Positions 24,600-33,223 of a stretch of 56,016 nt of DNA are shown piece after piece (the first letter of the stretch is position 1; every line of letters begins with the position of its first letter). Position numbers and translations under genes: made by a program. Location: positions 1 through 56,016 of the forward strand of contig CAKMKJ010000047.1 of NCBI GenBank assembly GCA_927443345.1, written 5' to 3'. The notes beneath the pieces were generated by a model. It had not been told where the DNA came from and searched no databases. It saw nothing but the letters and a program-made list of their open reading frames with translations. The DNA comes from an uncultured Anaerolineaceae bacterium (lineage in GTDB: Bacteria > Chloroflexota > Anaerolineae > Anaerolineales > Anaerolineaceae).

Positions 24600-24999
24600 T
24601 ACCACAGTATGGGTGGATTATTTCAACGGACAGATCAACCCGCAAACAGACTACCTCGACGAAGCATTGTCCAATGAAATCATATTGGTGGGAGATTTAA
24701 TTTTAACTGAAACGCTGCAAGGTTTTCGAGAAGACCGCGATTATCAACTCGCGCTCAAGGCACTCTCCACTTTTGAACAGGTTGAGATGGTTAACCTTGA
24801 ACGAGCAAAACAAAGTTCGCAATATTACCGCGAGTTGCGTAAAAAGGGAATCACCGTTCGCAAAACGATTGATTGCTTGATTGCCACGTTTTGCATCGCG
24901 GAAGAACATATGCTTTTACACCGGGATAGTGATTTTGATGGGTTTGAACAGTTTTTAGGATTGAATGTGGTTCATCCTAATCTGTATATGTCAAGGTAG
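24586..24999 (+). CDS. vapC: VapC-type PIN-domain ribonuclease toxin
   Basis: A 137-residue PIN-domain nuclease. The acidic residues expected at the metal site are visible: Asp in VVDTTVWVDYF, Glu in LILTETLQGF, Asp in KTIDCLIATFC, and Asp in HRDSDFDGF. The family cleaves tRNA or rRNA when free of VapB. The start at 24586 is chosen because PIN domains begin at this MLVVDTTV strand. The toxin looks intact. It is adjacent to the STAND/TPR pair in a region more AT-rich than the surroundings. Confidence 0.92.
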   Translation: MLVVDTTVWVDYFNGQINPQTDYLDEALSNEIILVGDLILTETLQGFREDRDYQLALKALSTFEQVEMVNLERAKQSSQYYRELRKKGITVRKTIDCLIATFCIAEEHMLLHRDSDFDGFEQFLGLNVVHPNLYMSR

Positions 25000-25111
25000 T
25001 CGAAGATGAAGAGTAACAGAACAAATTATTGTAGGTGAGTTAATGATTCCAACAAAAAAATATGTTGTGAGAAACCAATCAATATTTATTACGAGCCACC
25101 TGAGTATGTTA

Positions 25112-26170
25112 TTACCTTGGTAATCCATTTTTGGATATAAACCGTTGAAGTAACTGTTTAAGTAAAACCCAATTTGATAAACCCAATATTCGTCTATATT
25201 TCAATGTCATTTGGGCTTTAAGAAGAGAACTTGGTATTTTCCCCTGTTGAGCAAAAATTAAACAACGAGATAATTCTATACGCCACATCAGATCATAATA
25301 ATGACCATATCCACTTGCCTTATCATCTGCATCATCTAACAAATGAAGTGCTTCTATATATTTCTTTTGAGATCTTAATAATTCTGCATATTTAAGGTTT
25401 GTTCGTGCCTCTTGACGATTGTATTGACCTTTGTATCGAGCTAAGATGTTCAAGCTTTTCTGAAAAAGGTCAATTCCTTCAGTAATTCTCCCTAATAATC
25501 CAACAACTTCACCTAAATCTGCAATTGTTTGAGCGATCAGAATGTCTGAGTCTGCTGCCTTTTCATGTAGTACGAGTACTTCCTTAAGTAGAGTTTCGGT
25601 TTTTTGTAAGTCACCTTCATCTTGAGTTAACCAAGCCAAAACTTGAAGTGGATTGCCGCGCCAAGGATCATCAATACTAATTTGTTGGAGAACATTTGTT
25701 AGAATCTTTTTAGATTTTGCCTTATTATTTAAGGCCCGATAACACAATGAAGTCATATAGTAACTTTTTAAGGCGTTAAATTTATCACCAATTATTGTGT
25801 AATTTAAATTAGATTCCTCAAAGGCAATTATGGCTTGTTTATGGTAACCTTGACGATGTAGATTGTGTCCTCTAGCTCCTAGCAAATGCCCTAATTCAGG
25901 ATAATTATTTAATTGTCTTGCAGCATTTATCGCAGCTATATCAAGAGTTTGAATTATTGGAATTCCCCAAGCACTATCGCGCGCAATTAATCCTGTAAAT
26001 AATTCTCTTAATTTGATTATTCCATTTAAATCGTTTGAGTTTTGCAATTCAAATAATGTTAAGCGAACTCGTTCCCATTCAGAATCTGGGAAGGCTCCAG
26101 GGCTTACACCTGATTGGGATACCTGATCAGAAAAAAATTTCAAATCATTCCAATCAATTTCTAAAGTCAT
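25112..26170 (-). CDS. TPR-repeat protein, partner of the STAND ATPase
   Basis: A 352-residue, largely helical protein. Tetratricopeptide-like repeats can be seen from about residue 80 onward (GHNLHRQGYHKQAIIAFEES, YYMTSLCYRALNNKAKSKKI, LAWLTQDEGDLQKTETLLKE, ADLGEVVGLLGRITEGIDLF, LKYAELLRSQKKYIEALHLL). The N-terminal 70 residues are not recognised. Its ATG shares one base with the stop of the upstream ATPase gene (TAATG), so the two are translationally coupled. They look like a STAND protein split into an ATPase and a separate sensor. The gene is AT-rich compared with its neighbours. The binding partner or ligand is unknown. Confidence 0.82.
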   Translation of the reverse strand: MTLEIDWNDLKFFSDQVSQSGVSPGAFPDSEWERVRLTLFELQNSNDLNGIIKLRELFTGLIARDSAWGIPIIQTLDIAAINAARQLNNYPELGHLLGARGHNLHRQGYHKQAIIAFEESNLNYTIIGDKFNALKSYYMTSLCYRALNNKAKSKKILTNVLQQISIDDPWRGNPLQVLAWLTQDEGDLQKTETLLKEVLVLHEKAADSDILIAQTIADLGEVVGLLGRITEGIDLFQKSLNILARYKGQYNRQEARTNLKYAELLRSQKKYIEALHLLDDADDKASGYGHYYDLMWRIELSRCLIFAQQGKIPSSLLKAQMTLKYRRILGLSNWVLLKQLLQRFISKNGLPR

Positions 26171-27561
26171 TAAATCACTACTCTTTGTTGGCTATGCAGG
26201 AATTCTGCAAGACTTGGGAAGATTGAATAATTTCCATTCTGATTATCACTGTTGATGATAAGAAAACGTTCATGCAGTAAGATTAACGCATCGGAAAGAT
26301 CGCCCAATCTACCCCTTGCTTGAGTCCAATCAACTAAGCTCTTAGAAGTAACCTTCCGGTTATTGTTTTGTTCCTGATATATTAATAACAATATATCTTG
26401 CGCTAACAACCCAATAGTATTTAATTGTGTTAATTCTTGCCAACGCATTTTATATAGGTAATCTAATAAATCTAAGCCAAATACAGAGGGTAGAAGATTC
26501 AATTGTTCCCATGAAGAACGAGCAACATCGCTAATGAGTAGTTGAATAAGTAAAGGAACACCACCACTTTTTTTTATTAGCCACTTTAAATTCTTATTTC
26601 CAGTTGTGTTTGATAATACCTTTGTCAAATTTGGATGTGTGTTTTTATATTGGTCAATATGCCAATTTACAAATTTTCTTACTACATCAAGACTTTGTAA
26701 TGGATTCAAACGAACAAGTATTATTTGGTCGTTATGCGGTAAACGATAATTGATTTGACGTGTAGTAACGATTGCCCTTATATCGCGATTTGTTATTTGT
26801 AAGAGTGTTTTTAAAAATAAATCACCTTGAGTTACAGATTCCAAGTTGTCAACCACGATAATTGCCCTTCGACCAACTAATCGGCGACGAATATCTTTAA
26901 CAGAATTAATATCATTTTCATATTGAACACCTAATTGTAAACATAATCGTTTACAGAAACTTGAATGTGTCTGATAACCTGGTTCGTGAAGAACTATCCT
27001 TCCAGTGGAAAGATCTACCAATTCACTTTTTGCACTATCCCCCAAAATCAAATTTATTATTTCTTGTTCATAAAGACACCTAACTAATTTACTTGCTAAT
27101 GTACTCTTTCCCATACCGCCATCAGCAGCCAAGATGAAGATTTTTGACCCTTTAGGATTTTGTAGAGACCAAAGTATTCTTTGAATTGGAGAAAAACCTT
27201 CTTGACCTCTGTTAGGAGGGCAATCAATCTGCCCAGATAAAGGAATATAGATTTGTTCTCTCTCTAACAAACCTAAAAAATATGATCCGAAAGCAGATGA
27301 AATTTGGAGGCGTTGATTGCCAATATCTATACTTTTATCTCCACAATCGTCGGCAAATAAATTAGCTTCACTTATATTGAGATGATTGTTCTCAAGTCCT
27401 TCTGGAACAAAAAAGGAACCAATTATCGAAGCAACAGTAACAATTAACGTATATAAAGGTTCAAATCCCGGTTCGGACCAAAACCATAATCCCGCAATAA
27501 ACAAGGATATTATTGCGATTACTCTTAAAATGAATTTCCAATTAGTCTTCATATTTTTCAA
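26170..27561 (-). CDS. Membrane-anchored STAND (NB-ARC-like) ATPase
   Basis: A 463-residue protein with two N-terminal membrane helices (about 9-28 and 37-52) and a STAND-type nucleotide-binding domain. The Walker A is AADGGMGKST (145-154), the Walker B AIIVVDNLES (233-242), an RNBS-B-like AIVTTR (263-268), and a GLPL-like GGVPLLIQ (333-340). A winged-helix region follows (about 380-450). No effector domain such as a nuclease, TIR or protease is visible; the membrane helices could themselves be the output. The TPR repeats normally fused at the C-terminus are in the next gene. STAND proteins act as ligand-triggered switches in regulation or phage defence. AT-rich composition and the adjacent toxin-antitoxin pair suggest an acquired island. 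Confidence 0.82.
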   Translation of the reverse strand: MKNMKTNWKFILRVIAIISLFIAGLWFWSEPGFEPLYTLIVTVASIIGSFFVPEGLENNHLNISEANLFADDCGDKSIDIGNQRLQISSAFGSYFLGLLEREQIYIPLSGQIDCPPNRGQEGFSPIQRILWSLQNPKGSKIFILAADGGMGKSTLASKLVRCLYEQEIINLILGDSAKSELVDLSTGRIVLHEPGYQTHSSFCKRLCLQLGVQYENDINSVKDIRRRLVGRRAIIVVDNLESVTQGDLFLKTLLQITNRDIRAIVTTRQINYRLPHNDQIILVRLNPLQSLDVVRKFVNWHIDQYKNTHPNLTKVLSNTTGNKNLKWLIKKSGGVPLLIQLLISDVARSSWEQLNLLPSVFGLDLLDYLYKMRWQELTQLNTIGLLAQDILLLIYQEQNNNRKVTSKSLVDWTQARGRLGDLSDALILLHERFLIINSDNQNGNYSIFPSLAEFLHSQQRVVI

Positions 27562-27598
27562 TAAACCCCGTAATTAAAGAATTCTCTGCAAAAAGTAG

Positions 27599-27620
27599 AT
27601 CAATATGATTATATATTGAT
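27599..27620 (-). promoter_or_regulatory. Palindrome over a TATAAT upstream of the STAND gene
   Basis: ATCAATAT (27599-27606) and ATATTGAT (27613-27620) form a perfect inverted repeat around a 6-bp centre. On the minus strand the centre reads as TATAAT (27613 to 27608), about 47 bases upstream of the ATPase start. No clear -35 is present. The remaining AT-rich spacer up to 27844 shows no gene. Confidence 0.45.
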
Positions 27621-27844
27621 TTGTTCAATGAAAGTAAGATGTTTTAAGTTTATTTCGGGCATATTTTATTAAACGAAGTTGACTTGAGTATACAAACAGT
27701 CAAGCTAAGTCAGAATAATTGCAACAAAGTTATTAATAAGTGTAAATTAGAAGCAAGTTAGTCGAATAAGAAATGCAATTATCATAAAAACAGAAAAGTC
27801 AATTCTAAAATTAGGTTTATTACTTTATCTATAAATTAAACTAT

Positions 27845-28675
27845 CTACTTTTGTGAACTCTTTTTCAACGCGGAATCCACCATCATATCCATGACCGGGT
27901 AGATCAGGCGGCCGACGAAGTGGTGCAGCCAGTACATCAGTTTGCCTTCGCTGCCTGGCAGAATTATGTATTGCTTTCTGGCAACGGCTTTGAGGGTTTC
28001 GAGGGCTACAATATTGGGGTCGAGCAATTTCGCGGAACCGGCAATTTCTTTGGTGACGGCGGGTTTGAACTGGCTTTCGTAGGTAAGCTGAGGGGTATCG
28101 GTATCAGGGGGGAAGACGATGGAAACCTGAATGCCATCCGGTTTGAGTTCGGCGCGCAAGGCATCTGTAAATCCGCTCACTGCGAATTTGGAAGCACCAT
28201 AGGCTGAATAGCCGTATACGCCGATGAAACCAGCAATGGACGAAATGTTAATAATCACGCCGGATTTGCGCTGCTGCATGAGCGGAACGAGCACTTTGAG
28301 CACGTTTACCGTACCGAAATAGTTGACATCCATCATCCAGTGGAAGATGTCGTCGCCGAGGTCTTCAAAGCGTCCTGGATGGGCGACGCCGGCGGAATTG
28401 AATACCATGTCTGGAATCCCGTTTTCATTGACGAAATCCAGCAAGGCTTTTTCAACTTCATCCTTATTGGATACGTCCGCTTGAAGGGTGAAAATCTTTT
28501 GGTCATGATGAAGTTTGGAATTTGCCAAGTCTGCTGCGGCCGAGGTGAGAAGCTCCGCACGGCGGGCGAGGATGGCAACATGACCGCCATTGCGCAGAAT
28601 TAGTCTGGCGAGCGCTAATCCGATACCGCTGGAACCGCCGGTAACCATGGCTAATTTGTTACGATAAAAATCCAT
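27845..28675 (-). CDS. Short-chain dehydrogenase resembling 3-ketodihydrosphingosine reductase
   Basis: A 276-residue SDR enzyme with the NAD(P)-binding TGGSSGIGLALA, NSAGVAHPG and the catalytic Ser/Tyr/Lys (ISSIAG then YSAYGASKFAV). The segment VFPPDTDTPQL after the active site and the ALRAELKPDGIQVSI approach closely match 3-ketodihydrosphingosine reductases (KDSR/FVT-1 type), which reduce the keto group of the long-chain base. The C-terminal 45 residues include hydrophobic segments, as in membrane-associated KDSR. No serine palmitoyltransferase gene is nearby, so a different keto-lipid substrate remains possible. The start at 28675 has AGAGAGGT upstream; the long frame runs through the FmdB gene. 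Confidence 0.8.
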   Translation of the reverse strand: MDFYRNKLAMVTGGSSGIGLALARLILRNGGHVAILARRAELLTSAAADLANSKLHHDQKIFTLQADVSNKDEVEKALLDFVNENGIPDMVFNSAGVAHPGRFEDLGDDIFHWMMDVNYFGTVNVLKVLVPLMQQRKSGVIINISSIAGFIGVYGYSAYGASKFAVSGFTDALRAELKPDGIQVSIVFPPDTDTPQLTYESQFKPAVTKEIAGSAKLLDPNIVALETLKAVARKQYIILPGSEGKLMYWLHHFVGRLIYPVMDMMVDSALKKSSQK

Positions 28676-28685
28676 ATTGACCTCT

Positions 28686-28901
28686 CTAATGTCCGCAGGA
28701 TCCGCATGAGCCGCCGCTGCAACCACCGCAGCGTGCTCCGCCAGAGCGTCCGTCACTCTTGGAATAGCACAACGACAACGCGCGTTTGGTATCAGTGGAT
28801 TGGCATGTTTTGCAGGCGATTTCGGCATCTGCATCTTTCATGGGGCGGATGGCTTCAAATTTGGTATTGCAATTCTGGCATTGATATTCGTAAATCGGCA
28901 T
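28686..28901 (-). CDS. FmdB-family zinc-ribbon protein
   Basis: A 71-residue protein starting MPIYEYQCQNC, the hallmark of the FmdB/CxxC_CxxC_SSSS family. It has a second CxxC (ACKTCQ) that completes a zinc ribbon. The C-terminal tail is rich in Gly, Ser and Cys (CGGCSGGSCGSCGH), as in many members. These small proteins are thought to be regulatory, but the role is not established. It sits between a TrmH-type methylase and the KDSR-like gene in a tight minus-strand operon. Confidence 0.9.
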   Translation of the reverse strand: MPIYEYQCQNCNTKFEAIRPMKDADAEIACKTCQSTDTKRALSLCYSKSDGRSGGARCGGCSGGSCGSCGH

Positions 28902-28916
28902 TTTACACTCGCTAAG

Positions 28917-29570
28917 TTAAGAGTTTTGAGAATTATAAAAGCGCAGGGCGTAGATGGCAATTCCGGCGGCCACGGCGACATTGAGCGAATTTTTGCTGCC
29001 GAGCATTGGCAGTGAAAGGGTCAAATTGGATTGCTGTAGTAAGACAGGATCCACACCAGATATCTCGTTACCCAGGATTAATAACACGGATTGATCAGAT
29101 TCGATTTGTTTGACTTCGGTAAACAGGTCGATCGATTGCTCAGCAGCTTCAAGAGAATAGAGAAGTGTGCCTTCTTTGAGCTGGCTGACAACATCCAGGC
29201 CGTTGCGGTGATAAGACCACGAGACGAAGCCTTCAGCACCCAGACCGGTTTTGATGATCTTGGGATGGTCGGGCGTGGGTGTGGTGCCACAGCAGTAAAT
29301 ATGGTTGACACCTGCGCCATCCGCGGTGCGGAAGATGGAGCCGACATTGAGGGTGCTGCGCAAGTTATCGAGCAAAAGATCCACGCGGCGCGCGGATTTG
29401 AACTGCGGCAGACTGGCAGCCTTCACGTTAGAATAAGGTTCACCTGATGCCATCAGCGGTGATTTACAGAACGGACAAACCTCCATGTGATCCACAGACA
29501 GGTTGGTCGGAAAGCGCAAGCGGCACTCCGGGTTCTGGCATTCAAAGATCTGAAAGAATTGCTCAGACAT
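28917..29570 (-). CDS. SpoU/TrmH-family RNA 2'-O-methyltransferase with N-terminal zinc ribbon
   Basis: This 217-residue protein has three SPOUT motifs: LDNLRSTLNVGSIFRTADGAG, LLILGNEISGVDP, and LSLPMLGSKNSLNVAVAAGIA. These form the knotted SAM site and dimer interface. Residues 1-45 form a likely zinc ribbon (ECQNPECRLRF, then VCPFCKSPL), which probably helps bind RNA. The target nucleotide in tRNA or rRNA cannot be inferred. The start overlaps the end of the DUF2344 gene by 8 bases. Confidence 0.9.
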   Translation of the reverse strand: MSEQFFQIFECQNPECRLRFPTNLSVDHMEVCPFCKSPLMASGEPYSNVKAASLPQFKSARRVDLLLDNLRSTLNVGSIFRTADGAGVNHIYCCGTTPTPDHPKIIKTGLGAEGFVSWSYHRNGLDVVSQLKEGTLLYSLEAAEQSIDLFTEVKQIESDQSVLLILGNEISGVDPVLLQQSNLTLSLPMLGSKNSLNVAVAAGIAIYALRFYNSQNS

Positions 29571-30216
29571 TGTTCTCGACTTCTTCCGGAACGGGCAAGA
29601 GGGTCAGTTCTGTACGCACCACATCCACGACGAAAGGAGAGATGCCGAGTTCTTCGAGCACTTCTTCAGGTCGGCCGGTAGCGCCAGGCATGGCCATCAG
29701 TCGCATATAGATGGTGGCAGGCTGTGCGGCAGAAAAAGTGAGTTCTTTGATCAAAGGGCGGAGGTCGTACTGCTTTCCGCGGCGATCACGCATGCATATT
29801 TCGAGTCTGGTTAATTGATTGACCTTCTCTTGTATGGGCTCCAGGTCGCAATCTTCGGGGAGGGTAACGTAGTAAACAGCAGATTCCACAATCGTTTGCA
29901 GTGGAGGGCTCTTTAGCGGTACATTGGTGAGCGTTTGAATCTCAATCCCTGGTTGGACGGATTTCTCAAGCTTGGATTGCAGTTCTGCAAGTGATTCTTC
30001 AGAGTCGCACCAGAAATCAAGCAGTTCCACCTGGCTGGTGAAGCCCAGTGGCAGCGGACAGGCCTGGTGCATGCGGGGTTGGGGGTGAAAACCTTGTGAA
30101 TAGGCCAGCGGTACGCGTGCTCGGCGGAAGGTGCGTTCCCAGACCTTATGCAGGTCAAGGTTGCCAATGTATTGCAGGGCTTCGCCCTTAAAGTAATGAA
30201 TTCGTACGCGCTGCAT
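29563..30216 (-). CDS. TIGR03936/DUF2344 radical-SAM-associated protein
   Basis: This 217-residue protein begins QRVRIHYFKGEALQYIGNLDLHKVWERTFRRARVPLAYSQGFHPQPRM, the signature of the DUF2344 family. That family occurs directly after, or fused to, the TIGR03960 radical-SAM protein, as here. Biochemical function is not established; a nucleotide or tRNA modification role has been suggested from context. The ATG at 30216 shares one base with the upstream stop (TAATG), so translation is coupled. Confidence 0.92.
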   Translation of the reverse strand: MQRVRIHYFKGEALQYIGNLDLHKVWERTFRRARVPLAYSQGFHPQPRMHQACPLPLGFTSQVELLDFWCDSEESLAELQSKLEKSVQPGIEIQTLTNVPLKSPPLQTIVESAVYYVTLPEDCDLEPIQEKVNQLTRLEICMRDRRGKQYDLRPLIKELTFSAAQPATIYMRLMAMPGATGRPEEVLEELGISPFVVDVVRTELTLLPVPEEVENNV

Positions 30217-32090
30217 TATGCGGCCTCCAGGCAGACCCAATTGACACCGTCTTTTTCTTTGAGTTGATCAGTAAGTGTCGGGACGATTCCACAGGCCAGA
30301 CATTGATCGCGGCAGTCTTCAGTGGTTTCACCTGCCAGCGCTTTTTTGTACTCGCGTTCCAAATATTTTCGGGAGATGCCGGTACTGATGTGATCCCAAG
30401 GCAGCACCTCGGAAATCTCGCGTTCGCGGGAAGTGTAAATCTCAGGCGGCAGGCCAGCACCTTCGAGAGCATCAATCCACAAATTGTAGTTAAATTGATC
30501 CATCCAGGCGTCAAATTTAGCGCCGTGACGCCAGGCATCTTCGATCACGTTTGATAAGCGGCGGTCGCCGCGTGACAGGGTGGCTTCAAGAATCGTCTCG
30601 CGCGGATTGGACCAGGTCATTTTCATGCCAGGAGTGCGCAGTTGGTCTTTAAGCAGATTTTGCTTATCCAAAACGTTTGGTATGCTGTCAAGCGCTGTCC
30701 ATTGGAAGGGGGTATGCGACTTGGGTACAAAGGTGCTGACACCGGTGTGCAGGCTGGCTTTGTTGCCGATAATCTTGCGACCTTCCTTGATAACTTGTTT
30801 GCAAAGATCAGCAATGGCTTGCACATCTTCCATGGTTTCAAAGGGGTGCCCAATCATGAAATAGAGTTTGATGGAGTTCCAACCGCGGGAGTAAATTTGG
30901 CGGGCTGTCTCAAGAAGCTGCTCGGCCTGGATGGGCTTGTTAATCAGGTTGCGCATGCGGTCCGTGGCGGCTTCAGGGGCGAGGGTGAATCCACCCTGAC
31001 GCACGCCTTTGAGTTTTTCCATCAGACCGACTGCGAAAGTCTCAATACGCAGCGAGGGTAAAGAGATGACCAGGTTGCGACCGGCAAATTTTTCGCTGAT
31101 AGTGGAGACTAATTCCTCTATTTGCGTATAGTCACTAGAAGAGAGAGATAAAAGTGCAATTTCTTCATAACCGGTGTTCTTCATAGATTCTTCGATGGCA
31201 TTGACGATTTGTTCCACCGAACGTTCACGCACAGGGCGATTAACCATGCCGGCGTGGCAGAAACGACATCCGCGTGTACATCCGCGCATGATCTCTACCG
31301 CGATGCGGTTGTGCACCACGTCGATGGAAGGCACAATAAAGTGGGTCGGCGGATCGGGCAGGATACCTACCACGCGTTTGACTATCTTTTTTGGGAATCG
31401 CGGCGAAGTGGGTTCTACAGATTGGACCGAGCCATTTTCGTTGTATGTGACATCGTAGAACGCAGGCACATATATGCCTGGGATGGCTTGCAACCGTTCG
31501 AGCGTTTGAAGTCGGGAAAGATTCTCAGTTTTGGCGGATTTGATGCAATCCAGCACGTCATGGATGGCTTCTTCACCCTCACCAATTACAAAGGCATCAA
31601 TGAAGGCAGACATGGGCTCGGGGTTGAAGGCCGCGTGTCCACCGGCAATGATGATGGGATGACTGTCGTTGCGGTCCGCGGAGCGTAAGGGCAAACCGGC
31701 CAGATCAATAGCGTTGAGTACGTTAGTGTAAAGGGTTTCGTAAGGCAGGGTAAAACCAATCACGTCAAATTCAGCAAGCGGTGCGCAGGATTCGAGCGTG
31801 TAGAGCGGCAGGCTGTTCTCACGCATGGCTTCTTCCATATCCAGCCAAGGGACGTAAGCGCGTTCGCAAAGGGTATCAGGACGCTTGTTGATCGTCTCGT
31901 AAAGGATCGAAATCCCCAGGTTGGGCACACCGATATCATAAATATCTGGGAAGACCAGCGCCATCCGCAGACCGATCTCGTCCCAGTTTTTGACCACATG
32001 GTTAAACTCACCGCCGAAGTAGCGTCCGGGCTTGACGACGGTGGGGAGGATGGCTTTAAGTTTCTTTTTGATCTCAATTCGATTCAGCAC
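30216..32090 (-). CDS. B12-binding-type radical SAM protein, TIGR03960 family
   Basis: A 624-residue protein with a B12-binding-like N-terminal domain (about 40-180, IGFTLPYETLYTNVLNAI, IIIAGGHAAFNPEPM) and a radical SAM core. The three cluster Cys are in RGCTRGCRFCHAG (Cys271, 275, 278). An Elp3-like layout continues to about 500, and the C-terminal part ends with several Cys (CRDQCLACGIV). Family function is not established. It heads a five-gene minus-strand operon (radical SAM, DUF2344, TrmH, FmdB, KDSR-like). Confidence 0.93.
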   Translation of the reverse strand: MLNRIEIKKKLKAILPTVVKPGRYFGGEFNHVVKNWDEIGLRMALVFPDIYDIGVPNLGISILYETINKRPDTLCERAYVPWLDMEEAMRENSLPLYTLESCAPLAEFDVIGFTLPYETLYTNVLNAIDLAGLPLRSADRNDSHPIIIAGGHAAFNPEPMSAFIDAFVIGEGEEAIHDVLDCIKSAKTENLSRLQTLERLQAIPGIYVPAFYDVTYNENGSVQSVEPTSPRFPKKIVKRVVGILPDPPTHFIVPSIDVVHNRIAVEIMRGCTRGCRFCHAGMVNRPVRERSVEQIVNAIEESMKNTGYEEIALLSLSSSDYTQIEELVSTISEKFAGRNLVISLPSLRIETFAVGLMEKLKGVRQGGFTLAPEAATDRMRNLINKPIQAEQLLETARQIYSRGWNSIKLYFMIGHPFETMEDVQAIADLCKQVIKEGRKIIGNKASLHTGVSTFVPKSHTPFQWTALDSIPNVLDKQNLLKDQLRTPGMKMTWSNPRETILEATLSRGDRRLSNVIEDAWRHGAKFDAWMDQFNYNLWIDALEGAGLPPEIYTSREREISEVLPWDHISTGISRKYLEREYKKALAGETTEDCRDQCLACGIVPTLTDQLKEKDGVNWVCLEAA

Positions 32091-32179
32091 CAGTAAAACT
32101 CCTTTAGTTTGGCTACGGGAGTGAATTGTAATTGATAAAGGGGAATGAGAGTAGAGAATGGAAAATGCAAAACCTTTTT

Positions 32180-32207
32180 TACCACGAAAAACACGGAATA
32201 CACGAAA
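32180..32207 (+). repeat. Dispersed intergenic repeat, ACCACGAAAAACACGG type
   Basis: ACCACGAAAAACACGG followed by AATACACGAAAA resembles the copy at about 22648-22677. The remaining spacer between the radical SAM gene and the SDR gene (32091-32314) shows no gene. Confidence 0.5.
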
Positions 32208-32314
32208 ATTGAAAAATGCACAAAATCGATAAATGCAATCTGATGCGTTTTACCAGACGTGGGGGTAAAAAGGCACGCAATTTTCTTTTATTTTTTTAAC
32301 CTATTGTGTTTATT

Positions 32315-33091
32315 TTATAAACAGGTGATTCCGCCATCAATGAGAAGTTCGCTGCCGGTGGCGTAACTTGAGGCTTTGCTGGCAAAATAGAGGACACCTC
32401 CGGCCATTTCGTCAGGGGTGGCAAAACGAGCAAATGGCGTGGCTTTCATCCAGACATCGGTGATGTTCTTGTCTACGATCTGATTCATTTCAGTCCACAC
32501 ATAGCCAGGGCTGACCACGTTGACGCGGATGCCGTAGTTTACCCATTCGATTGCCAGGCTCTTGGTCAGGTGAACCAGCGCTGCCTTGGAAGCATTATAA
32601 GCAGCCTGGCTTTGCGGTTGGACGATTATCGAGGCTGAGATGGAAGCGACATTAATGATCGAGCCGGGTTTCTTTTCGCTGATTAGTTTTTTGGCAAAAG
32701 TTCTTGCCACCAGGAAAGCGCCGTTTAGATTTACATCCAGAATGCGTTTCCAATCTGCAAAGTCAACCTCAAGCGCTGATTTTGGGATGTTTATGCCGGC
32801 GTTATTTAGCAGAACATCCGCGGTACCAATCGTGTTGGAGACGGTCTCGATCATCTGGTCCACGGCGGATTCATCCGTAACATCGCAACCAACACCCACA
32901 GTCTTTACACCGTATTCAGCAGCGATTTCACTTGCAACTTTCTGGGCAACATCGCCATGAGTAGCCACAATGGCAACAAATGCGCCAGCCGATGCCAGAT
33001 AGTTTGCTACACATCGCCCAATTCCACTTGTGCCACCGGTGACGATGGCCGTGTTGCCTTTTAAAGAGAATAAATCTGCTATTTTGATCAT
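32315..33091 (-). CDS. Short-chain dehydrogenase/reductase, FabG-like
   Basis: A 258-residue classical SDR: TGGTSGIGRCVA for cofactor binding, LNNAGINIP, and the catalytic Ser (VASIS), Tyr and Lys (AYNASKAAL). The C-terminal pattern LYFASKASSYATGSELLIDGG is usual for sugar or polyol dehydrogenases and 3-oxoacyl reductases. The sequence around the active site and PGYVWTEM suggests a polyol or sugar-acid oxidoreductase, but the substrate is uncertain. GAGGAG lies upstream of the ATG. It stands alone, transcribed toward the radical SAM operon. Confidence 0.88.
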   Translation of the reverse strand: MIKIADLFSLKGNTAIVTGGTSGIGRCVANYLASAGAFVAIVATHGDVAQKVASEIAAEYGVKTVGVGCDVTDESAVDQMIETVSNTIGTADVLLNNAGINIPKSALEVDFADWKRILDVNLNGAFLVARTFAKKLISEKKPGSIINVASISASIIVQPQSQAAYNASKAALVHLTKSLAIEWVNYGIRVNVVSPGYVWTEMNQIVDKNITDVWMKATPFARFATPDEMAGGVLYFASKASSYATGSELLIDGGITCL

Positions 33092-33223
33092 ATTATTTCT
33101 CCTCGGGTTGGATGAATTTATAACTATTGTAGCCGGATTTGCATGTATGTTAGGAACAAATGAGCATTATGGCAAATATACCTCACCCCTGCGCCACTCT
33201 CCAAAGCTTAGGAGAGGGAAAAA

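Noticed and set aside
25042-25122. 26-codon frame between vapC and the TPR gene
   Set aside because: Too short, overlaps the TPR gene end on the opposite strand and has no recognisable features.
28676-28834. N-terminal extension of the KDSR-like protein
   Set aside because: It runs through the FmdB gene in another frame; the SDR fold begins at the ATG at 28675, which has a good ribosome-binding site.
33183-33223. Repeat-like GC-rich hairpin after ylxP as a gene or RNA
   Set aside because: Best explained as an intergenic hairpin (CTCTCC/GGAGAG) or dispersed repeat; no RNA family recognised.
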